NCBI RefSeq assembly: GCF_000003195.3
Contig: NC_012871.2
Span: 6,125,997 to 6,189,996, forward strand
Origin: Sorghum bicolor
Taxonomy: Eukaryota; Streptophyta; Magnoliopsida; Poales; Poaceae
Direction: 5' to 3'
DNA length: 64,000 nucleotides
Below are positions 55,577-64,000 of the stretch, piece by piece. A program made the translations under genes and the position numbers. Below the pieces are notes generated by a model that did not search any database, was not told where the DNA came from, and worked only from the letters and a program-made list of their open reading frames with translations. How positions within the stretch are numbered: position 1 is the stretch's first letter; each line of letters starts with the position of its first letter.

Positions 55577-58082
55577 TCAGTCTACACTAACATGGCCAAT
55601 TAGAACATACAAAAGATATATTACTAGAAGAGCTAGTAATACTTTTTTCAACTTGTAGTAACATAAGTTGGTGTTACTGTATCCGTGTGTTGATGTACTG
55701 TGAGAACACTGTGCAATTTCTGGCATCTTTATATGCCTTTCCAGGTCCCCCACTGATAGAGTTAATTCAATCGTTTTGTTGCGATGCTCCCGGGCTTCTT
55801 TTCTCACGAATTCGATCGTGGCGCTGATGCACGGGCTGTCTCCTGGATACCATTGGTTGTTGCATCGGAATCTGACCCGTTTGAGATACACGAGGTTCTT
55901 GATACCCATAGGATTTGGTGGTAGACCACCGTAGAACTGGAACTCGAACGTAAGCCAAAACAGCCTCGGCATAGCTCCTTCGTGGAAGGTGATCCGTGGC
56001 ACTCGGCTATCAACAGTGAGGCCCACGAGCCGTGCGAACCCTCCACTGCTAATGTCTATCGGCTTCCTAGGGACAGCTTCGAACCTTAGCTTGAGCTCGT
56101 GAAGGTTAGGCATCTCCCGCAGAATCTTGAGGTCCTGCTCCTCTAGTTTGCAGATCCTGATATCCAAAGTACCAACATTGTTGAAGTGCTCTCTGATCCA
56201 CTGCGGAATGTGCATGTGCTTAGTGCCGACGATTAATCCACCATCACCAATCCTATCTGTTTTTTCAAATGACAGGAACTCCCCTGCCAGCGATGACACC
56301 AGGTCAGTATTCTTCCATGCTTTTTGGACGCACTTGGGCAATCCCTCCAGTTTTGGTAGCTGGCCAGCTTCAAAGGGTAGTGTGCCGATTTTCTCATCTA
56401 GATCCTTCAGTTTTTTCAGTCCCCCAATTTCCCTCGGTATCTTCCTTACATTCGTGTTCCGCAAATGCAGTCTCTCTAAATGCTGCAGCCTCCCGATATC
56501 TCGAGGCAGCTTTGTGATTGTTTTAACATCATTCAAATATAGAGCTTGCAAATGCTGGAGATTCCCGATCTCACTAGGCAGCTCTGTGATCCCTGTATAA
56601 CTCAGGTCCAGCGTCTTCAGATGCTGTAGGTTCCCAATCTCCTTGGGCAGCTCCGTGATCCCTGTTTGGCTAACGTCCAGCGTCTCCAAATGCTGCAGTT
56701 TCCCAATCTCCTTGGGCAGCTCTGTGATCCGTGAGTTACGACACACGTAAAGATCCGTCAACTGCTGCAGTTCCCCAATGTACCTCGGTATCCCTGATAG
56801 CTCATTGTTGTAACTCACGTCCAGAGTCTTCAGTTTCTTCAGTGTCCCGATGATCTCCCAGGCCTGCTCTCTGATGCGTGATCCACTGATGCGCAGTCTC
56901 TCTAATAGATGCTGCAGTTTCCTCATCTCCCTAGGCAGCTCCGCGAGCTCTTCGTTCCAACTCACGTCCAGAGACTTCAATTGCTTGAGGTCACCCACCT
57001 CAGCAGGTAATCGTCTGATCCCTGTTTTGCTCACCTCTAGTGTCTCCAAATACTGCAGCCTCGCTATCTCTGCTGGCATCTCGTTTATCCCCAACTGGCC
57101 GCCTGACACAAACAGGTGCCTGAGACAGAGCAGCCCACACATATCCTTCAGATCATGTTGCTGCTCAAGAACACGGTTGTATTGAACATCCAACACTCGC
57201 AGGTGTTGCAAATGCTTGTAGGGTACCCTCTCGGCATCTTTAAAAACGACAAGGGACCGGATATGATGCCAATCAATTCCTGACAAAGGATCCACTGCAT
57301 CACTGCTTGGCCAACAGTCCATACATAGGCGGCCAACTGGAGAGGATGGAACGCCATCAGAAGTGCAAGTGATGAAATTGTCTTCTCGTAACTTCCGTCT
57401 AAGGTAATTTCGCATCATGGGGTGCAGGGAGCCATCTATAATCAATCTCCTGCTGACAAGCTCGTCAAAGTAATCTTTTGCTGCCTCTGCCGTACAAACG
57501 AAACCTTCAGCGATCCATCGCCTGACCAAGTCTGCTCTTCTAAGACCGTGATCCTCAGGGTATATGCTGCAGTACAACAAGCAAGTCTTCAACATATGAT
57601 GAGGAAGATGGTTGTAACCAAGCTCCAAACTCTCTACCAATAGTTCAAACCCTGGAGTGTTCTGAATCCCATTTTGCTTAACTTGCTGCTCAATGCCGTC
57701 TTGCACATCACATGTCCTTACTACACACAGCCCTTGTTGTTCTTGACGTGCTCTCTCCTTTGCCAATGCCGAAATCATACAAACCACTGCTAACGGCATA
57801 CCAACACACATGACCGCAATAGGGTGGTCATAGTCAATATTTTCTCCATCCATGTCAGCACTCATTTCAATCATTTCCCAAGCTAACGTTGATTCATCCA
57901 AAAAATGACCATTATAATCAATTTTGTGGACCAAGACATCAAAATCATCACGCCACTTGTTGGTTATAGCATTATAACGAGTTGTGGTGACAATTCTACT
58001 GCCCAAATTATTTTCTGGAAGAGACTTCTTGATGGTTTCCCATTCCCCACAATGCCACATATCGTCAATTATAACCAAGTAC
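55577..58082 (-). pseudogene. NLR-C, NLR exon 2 without exon 1 in the window
   Basis: From 58082 an acceptor TTTTACAG|GT, identical in phase to NLR-A, opens 835 codons: kinase-2 YLVIIDDMW, GSRIVTTTR, GMPLA in place of GLPLA, CLLYCSIYPE, an LHP at the MHD position, then about 12 regular LRRs (ITELPKEIGKLQHLETLDV and similar). Coiled coil and P-loop should be in an upstream exon, but none is found from 58083 to 64000. In NLR-A that intron is 2.3 kb. Either the intron exceeds 5.9 kb or exon 1 is lost. The C-terminus ends with KKVLLALLVIYLLYVLIGHV, a hydrophobic stretch absent from NLR-A. Without exon 1 it cannot bind nucleotide. The reading frame itself is intact. Confidence 0.8.
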
Positions 58083-58283
58083 CTGTAAAAGTGGACGAGA
58101 CAATATTGTCAATTATAGTCAGCTGGTACTACTTATACTACGTGGCGAACACGTCTGTATTGGCGATAAGCTCTTATTACCACACGCAGTATTATAAAAG
58201 CTTCTTTTATTAAATAAATTGCCGTATAGTATGGCGTCAGAAACCATACTTACTACTATTGCAGTACCATATATAGAATCTTA

Positions 58284-58542
58284 CTCCCTCCGTTTCAAAT
58301 TATAAGTCATTCCAAGAATCTTAGAGAGTCAAAGCATTTTCAAGTTTGACCAAAAATATAGAGAGAAATATAAAGATTTATGCCATAAAATAGGTACACT
58401 ATGAAAATATAACTAACAAAAAATCTAATGATACTTGGTTGGTACCAAAAATATTATTATTTTGCTATATAAATTTGGTCAAACTTGAAAAACTTTGACT
58501 CTCCAAGATTCTTGGAATGACTTATAATTTGGGACGGAAGGC
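58284..58542. mobile_element. Stowaway MITE upstream of NLR-C exon 2
   Basis: TIRs CTCCCTCCGTTTCAAATTAT and the inverse of ATAATTTGGGACGGAAGG, with TA on both sides. The inverted halves (AAGTCATTCCAAGAATCTT / AAGATTCTTGGAATGACTT) are nearly perfect, so it forms a long hairpin. Confidence 0.88.
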
Positions 58543-58633
58543 TATATAGGTCGCTTATGATACAACAACAGCTTCAAGGCAGCATTTCTAGAATCACTGG
58601 GCATCGCGCGCAAGTACGCAGCAAGGAGATTCA

Positions 58634-58866
58634 GGCCTTGTTTAGTTCCCAAAAAATTTCCATATTCCCCGTCACATCGAATCTTGCGGCACATGCATGA
58701 AGCACTAACTATAGACTAAAAACATAACTAATTACACAATTTGTCTGTAATTTGCGAGATGAATCTTTTGAGCCTAGTTAGTCCATGATTGAAAATAATT
58801 ACCAAATACAAACGAAACAAAAGTGCTACAGTACCCAAAACTAAAAAATTTCTCCGAACCAGACCT
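58634..58866. mobile_element. GGCCTTGTTTA-family MITE, copy 6
   Basis: Begins GGCCTTGTTTAGTTCCC. Interior TGTAATTTGCGAGATGAATC and AAGTGCTACAGTA match the family in the reverse orientation. The right end has decayed (GAACCAGACCTC). Confidence 0.75.
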
Positions 58867-60563
58867 CACACCACAAAAGGTGATCGATAGGACCTCGCCA
58901 TATATAACCATTTTCTATTACAAATTGGGGGCTCTAAAGGTGTATCCACGTTAATACTCATGAGACAGTACTAGAACAATGATGAATCCTAAAAATTCCT
59001 ATGATATTCAGAAGAGTAAAGTCGAATTCACCTCCCGAACTAGACATTGAATAATGTGAGGGCTGGTTTGGTAGGGATCCAGATTCTTGTACGAATATTT
59101 TAAATCCAAATTTTCTCAAGAAACATTTTAGGTGATAAATCAAAAACACTTTTATGGAACTGTTTGGCTAGATTTAGATTCTAAAAATACATAAAAAATA
59201 TATAAATAAGAATAGACTTCAAAAAAATCTAGAACTTTTTGTGGATGAAGAATATTCTAAATGCAACCCATTTTAATTTGTTGCACTTAGAAAGGGTAAG
59301 TAGAAAAAATATTGTCATTGGTGTATACGAGAAACTAGAAATGGAATCAGGCGAAGCCAGTCGAGTCGTTTCTCTCAGCCAGGCCAAAAAAGAGTAACGA
59401 TACAAAACCTTCGAGCTAGAATCAGTTGTTACGGCATGAAGCCAAAAGATGTTGGATGATTATAGAGCGAGCCTTCATACGCCAATAATGTATGAGCTTA
59501 TTTCAAGATAACTAACCATAGGAGTTGAAGTCTATTGTGTAATAAAAACTTGCTAGTTGAGCAAGTCGAGTCAAATGGGTGCTTGTGAACTTGGTGTGTT
59601 AGTTGATTTGTACTTATGTTAATTTATGAGTGATTTAGAATTTTTGTAATGAATGTTGAGTCCATGGATTTGCTAGTTAGAGCTCTTGCTTCATCATGAT
59701 GCTCTTGGCCCTCCCTTAAGGACTTATCTGTCGACAAAAGCTGAGACACATAGTACAACCAGGGGTGCCACATGACTCTGGCTCTAGCCTAGTAGCAAGA
59801 CCTTTTCTAGCTTTTTCTAGCTTATTAGTAGCTACCTGAAAGGGCACAACAGGGGTGTGACCGAGTCGGGCATAGGATGCCCCTGATGTTATATGTACTT
59901 TTGCGTGAGTGTGCTCTAGTGTTAGGGGTCTATGTTTGCGGGCCACAGAAACCTAGCGGCTACTAATTTATTAGCGAAACCATTAAAAAGCTTCATAGTA
60001 AACCCTGTCGGTCTGCCTAGGAAGAAGGTTAAGAGATTAGCTACTTCGGGATGAAAGGGTAAATCACAGCTCTCGAGTAAAGATGTACAAACTCTATAGA
60101 GTATTAAAAACTAATATATCAACCGTGCTCATAGACACGAGTGGCTTGAAAAACTCACAAAATAGAGGAATTTTATTGTTGATGGTCAATGATGAGATAA
60201 AATGTTGCTTTATATGATCATGTGGTATAATTGGGGCTTAAGCACAACTAAATGCTAATATAGTGTTAAAATTGTGACTTAACAAAAATGCTAACTGTAG
60301 TACAAGCTGTGTTAGCCTTCTGAGCTTCATCAGCCATGTTATTCTTGTTAAGCATGAGATGTACTTATTACTTGTTTATTTTCATCATTTGGACAAAAAT
60401 CTCAAATGAGTATATATGGCAATGGCCTTTAATGGTTATGAGGATTTCTAGTCTTGCGATCAACCAATTTGACCGTCCCTATGGCTATGGAGACGCCATG
60501 GAGTTACAATTATTTATTTCTGCTTGCTACACTTTGATCTATTTATGTAATGGACTAAATATT
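58867..60563. other. Intergenic, possibly old LTR fragments
   Basis: No gene. Stretches near 59540-59570 (TTGCTAGTTGAGCAAGTCGAG) and 60110-60160 (CCGTGCTCATAGACACGAGTGG) look like degraded grass LTR sequence, but no paired termini were found. Confidence 0.35.
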
Positions 60564-62366
60564 CACTAATACAGATTTGGTCTTCATTATCGGCTGCATC
60601 ACTGTCGGATTTTAGAAAACCGACAGTGATAGTGCTTCCTGGCACATCACTATCGGTTTTTGTTTAAACCAGAAGTGATAAGGCCAACCAACAGTGAAAA
60701 TCGGGTCTTCACTGTCGGTTCATATCACTATCGGTTTAAGCCACAAATGATATTGGATCATCACTGTCGGTTTTAGCCAAGAACCGAGACTGATTTTATC
60801 AATGTCGGTTTGTGGCTTGCACCGACAGTGATATGCAAGAAAACTTCATAACTTTGCCATATGATGTCCGTGAACGTGAACTTTATATCAAATATATAGT
60901 ACCCAACAAAGATCTACAACTTTGTAGTTCAAAATTTTTAATTGGAGATTGTTTAGATGTCCAAATATTTAAAATTTAAAAATTGATTTTTTTCAAATGA
61001 CCTCGAACAGAGAAACTACCAAAATAAAAGTTATAGATCTCAAAAAGTTATGCAACTTTATAGTTGATGTCTTTTTCATTTTAAATCATTTACTACTTTA
61101 AAATGCTATTTGAAATTAATTTTTGATGTTATTAAAGAACACTCATTTCTCTTTTTGACCTCCGATTAAAACTTGTAACAAGTTTTTCTCCCTCATACTA
61201 ACTTCAAATTTGATGATATATTTTTTCCTAAAATTTTCTAAAATCATGCTCTATCAATTTATTGTGTTTTTAAAGCTATTATTATGTCCATCTTTTTTAT
61301 GTGACCATGTTTTGTCTATTTGAATTTTGAAATTCAAAAAGGGAAAATTTCAATCGTGATTTTGAAATATTAAGTGACTTTTGCTAAAAAGATCATGAAC
61401 ATAAAAGTTGTAGAACTCATCATGATCTATAACTTTTATTTTAATCATTTGTTCATCCAAAATTGTGATAGTAACACTGTTTACAAAATTTATATCTCTC
61501 TTGTAGTTCATAAACTATAAGAGAAAGATATGTAAGATGTAAGATTTGTGAACAAATTACTACAACAGTCTTGGATGAAAAAACTCCTAAAATAAAAGTT
61601 GTAGATCTCAAAAAGTTATAAAATATTATAGTTCACAACTTTTTTCTTTGAAATCAACTTATCAACGTTAGCAACATTTGAATTTCTCAAATTTGAAATT
61701 CAAATTTTATAAACGACCTTGAATGAAGAAACTCTCAAAGTAAAAGTCGTAGATCTCAGAAAGTTATAAAACTTTACAGTTGATGACTTTTTAATTTGAA
61801 ATCATCTTGTCAAGAAAAACTACAAACAGCAAAAATAAAAGTTGTAGATCTCAAAAAGTTATGAAACTTTGTAGTTAACAATGTTTTAATTTGAAATCAT
61901 CTTGTCATGAAAAATTACGTTTGAATTTCTCAAATTTAAAATTTCAATTTTGTAAACAACCTCGGATTGAGAAACTACTAAAATTAAAGTTGTAGATCTC
62001 AAAATGTTATAAAATTTTTTAGTTGCCAACTTTATTATTTGGATTTGTTTAGACTCCAAAATACTTATTTTAAAATTAGATTAATATAAAATGGCTAGCA
62101 CGACTATCCTAACTAGACACAAATAAGTGTTTAGGTGGACTAATTAGGGAACAAATGCATTGAGCCAAGGGTTCGAGCATCGATGGCTGTGAAAAAATAG
62201 AGAAATCATATGATTGTGTGGTTGACTAGTGGGGGCCTCTTCCGTCGGTTCATCAAAACCGACAGTGAGTTAACTCCACAACACTGCAGGTATGGTTCTA
62301 CCGGTTCAAAATCTGGCAGTAAAAGATGATTCTGAACCGGCTGTATTGTACTGATCTGCGGTAGTG
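60564..62366. mobile_element. Non-autonomous CACTA transposon
   Basis: Starts CACTAATACAGAT and ends ATCTGCGGTAGTG (inverse CACTACCGCAGAT). Flanks ATT and ATC differ at one of three bases. Subterminal CACTGTCGGTTT-type repeats in both orientations fill 60600-60830 and reappear at 62240-62270. The interior (60900-62050) is an array of about 130-bp units with AAAGTTGTAGATCTCAAAA, as at 15.3-16.1 kb. No transposase. Confidence 0.8.
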
Positions 62367-63160
62367 ATCTGTAATGTAATAAAACACTGTGCTTGGTATT
62401 CTCTTTTAATTTGTCTTTGTATGTGTGTAACTCCTGGGCACATATATGATTTATATCCAAATTTGTCAAATTTGGATGTGACACCATGTAGTGTTACGGC
62501 AGAAGTTCAAGGGTGGTTGGCATCAATCAACTGACAAGAGATTTTGTTTTGACTTTTGTGCATCTCCCAAGGCAAAAAAATGGGGGTATGTGCAAAATAC
62601 GTGGATCATAACCATGTCTTCCAATTTCATAGCATATTTTGTGCGGATCGATGTGAAGATGTGCTTGATCCTTGGTAATTGTTTGGAGGACCATCTTATT
62701 TTGTGATAAATATAATCGATTCAACCAGTGATCTTAGTTTATTTAATCTCTTTGTGTACTACTAATGGATCAGATGTTTATGGCAAAAAAGGTTCATTTT
62801 TATTTATCTATTGCATAGAAATGTTTTCGCATGTAACTTGTTTCGAGCTAGAAATATCTATGTTGAAATTGCCCTTCCAGGATAATTGTATGACATGTCA
62901 AGATTATTCAGGGAATCGTCTCTTTCCGTTGTATTTCTATCCACTTAATGAAATGACATGTAGTTCTGTGTAGTTTGACAAGGAATTCCAGGCTTGTGGT
63001 TGTGACTCAGCTCACTCCAGCTCCATTGAACTCTCGATGACTTCTTCAATTTTGTAGTCAGTTTGGTAGAGCTTTCCTCTTTAAATCTTAAGCTTTACTT
63101 ATTGAAAATTCCTAAAAAATTTGCTGAAAAATCTTTAAATCTTAGATAGTTACAAAATAT
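62367..63160. other. Intergenic / Helitron-like interior
   Basis: No recognised gene. Small frames with ordinary composition (for example 62728-62973) show no domain. The sequence leads into a Helitron-type end at 63200. Confidence 0.35.
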
Positions 63161-63171
63161 TCTTATAGCCA

Positions 63172-63200
63172 CGTGTGTGCCGCACATGCATTTATACTAG
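63172..63200 (+). mobile_element. Helitron-type 3' end, weak
   Basis: GTGTGTGCCGCACATGC can form a short stem, followed by CTAG (63197-63200) and T. The following TATTAATA is the same as after the end at 8540. The hairpin is poorer than in the other three. Confidence 0.45.
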
Positions 63201-63281
63201 TATTAATAAAATCTTATAAAAATTGCTAGTCATTGAGAAAATATTTCTCATGATTGGTAGAAAATGTAAATATAAACCTAT

Positions 63282-63533
63282 CATATATATATATATATAT
63301 ATACTATTCTACACCCTAGGTGTAGAATACTATTCTACACCGAACTACTATACTGAACAGATTTCAGTATCCGTATTTCAGTATTTCGTGGTCCTGAGTG
63401 TAGTGTTGGATGATACTGAACGATGTTTAGTACTGCTCAGTATTTTTTCTACTCAAATTTGACTTGCGGTGTAGAATAATATTCTACACCTAGGGTGTAG
63501 AATAGCGCTGCCGTGTGTGTATATATATATATA
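63282..63533. mobile_element. Microsatellite-embedded inverted-repeat element, unit 1
   Basis: Unit 63304-63513 lies between (AT)n at 63282-63303 and (GT/AT)n at 63514-63533. Left TIR TTCTACACCCTAGGTGTAGA and its exact inverse at the right end. A second inverted pair lies just inside (ATTCTACACCGAA / GCGGTGTAGAAT). The core has repeated CAGTAT words. Confidence 0.8.
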
Positions 63534-63740
63534 AGTGCTATTCTACACCAAAGTGTTATACTGAATAAAAACCAGTATTGTTCAGTACTCGTGTTTCAGT
63601 ATTATTCAGTATTTCGCGGTCCTCGGTGTACGACTGGATGATACTGAATGTTGTTCAGTATTGCTCAGTATTTCTTCTGTTCAGTTTTGACTTGCGGTGT
63701 AGAATAATATTCTACACCTATGGTGTAGAATAGCGCTGCC

Positions 63741-63774
<34 letters not shown>
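63534..63774. mobile_element. Microsatellite-embedded element, unit 2
   Basis: Unit 63535-63741 followed by (AT)n at 63742-63774. The right TIR is complete; the left end has lost the CTAGGTGTAGAATA part (TTCTACACCAAAGTG), so the two TIRs no longer match in full. The core aligns with unit 1 and keeps both GTTCAGTAT words. Confidence 0.78.
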
Positions 63775-63777
<3 letters not shown>

Positions 63778-63956
63778 GCTATTCCACACCCTAGGTGTAG
63801 AATACTATTCTACACCGAACTACTATACTGAACAGGTTTTAGTATCGTTCAGTATCCGTGTTTTAGTATTGTTCAGTATTTCGTGGTCCTAAGTGTAGTG
63901 TTGGATGATAATGAACGATGTTCACTACTGCTCAGTGCGTAGAATAATATTCTACA

Positions 63957-64000
<44 letters not shown>
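63775..64000. mobile_element. Microsatellite-embedded element, unit 3
   Basis: Unit 63775-63960, then (AT)n at 63961-64000 running off the window. The left TIR is nearly complete (one base differs). The right part is shortened: about 40 bp before the right TIR and the outer half of that TIR are missing. Confidence 0.75.

Noticed and set aside
1..64000. tRNA, rRNA or microRNA genes
   Set aside because: No tRNA B-box with a plausible cloverleaf or rRNA motif was seen by eye. Long hairpins found are MITEs.

Overview
This is plant nuclear DNA, and it fits a grass of the Panicoideae/Andropogoneae (sorghum, sugarcane or Miscanthus type). The reasons are: Stowaway elements ending CTCCCTCCGT; at least six copies of the MITE family that begins GGCCTTGTTTA; Helitron 3' ends of the form CCCGTAGCAACGCACGGGC...CTAG; Ty3/gypsy elements with grass-type termini; and monocot-style CC-NB-LRR resistance genes. 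The species is an inference. No rRNA, tRNA, bacterial or organellar gene was seen.

Host genes. The only cellular genes I can support are a small cluster of related NLR (CC-NB-ARC-LRR) genes, all on the minus strand. NLR-A (14460 to 8686) is an apparently complete two-exon gene; its splice junction can be read exactly and gives 1152 codons. NLR-C (58082 to 55577) keeps the same exon 2 and acceptor but has no exon 1 within the 5.9 kb that remain in the window. NLR-B (about 52435 to 38040) is an LRR-only pseudogene shattered by two LINE insertions; the larger LINE was itself split by a 9.3 kb Ty3/gypsy element.

Transposon layout, left to right: broken LINEs and a truncated LTR element (1-4630); a Helitron-like segment ending at 8540; NLR-A with a Stowaway in its intron; CACTA-type internal repeats (15.3-16.1 kb); a tandem duplication at 17.7-20.96 kb whose first copy holds a three-level nest (Tourist in mariner in MITE); a second Helitron-like segment ending at 26727; a second tandem duplication (27.9-28.8 kb) that preserves an empty site for a MITE; a short Helitron ending at 31261; a 5.6 kb PIF/Harbinger element with transposase and SANT genes, interrupted by a solo LTR (32130-37747); the NLR-B/LINE/gypsy nest (38.0-52.4 kb); a 70-bp minisatellite (54.5-55.0 kb); NLR-C; a non-autonomous CACTA element (60564-62366); another Helitron-type end (63200); and three tandem elements with perfect inverted termini sitting between (AT)n tracts (63.28-64.0 kb).

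How it fits together. The window reads as an NLR tandem array expanded by duplication and then eroded by transposons whose order of arrival can be worked out from their nesting. The Harbinger element has the same TIR start and the same TAA target-site preference as the six-copy MITE family, so it is a plausible source relative for them. No wholly new coding system was recognised. The most unusual items are the microsatellite-embedded element triplet, the exon-1-less NLR with a hydrophobic C-terminus, and the internally dated nests.
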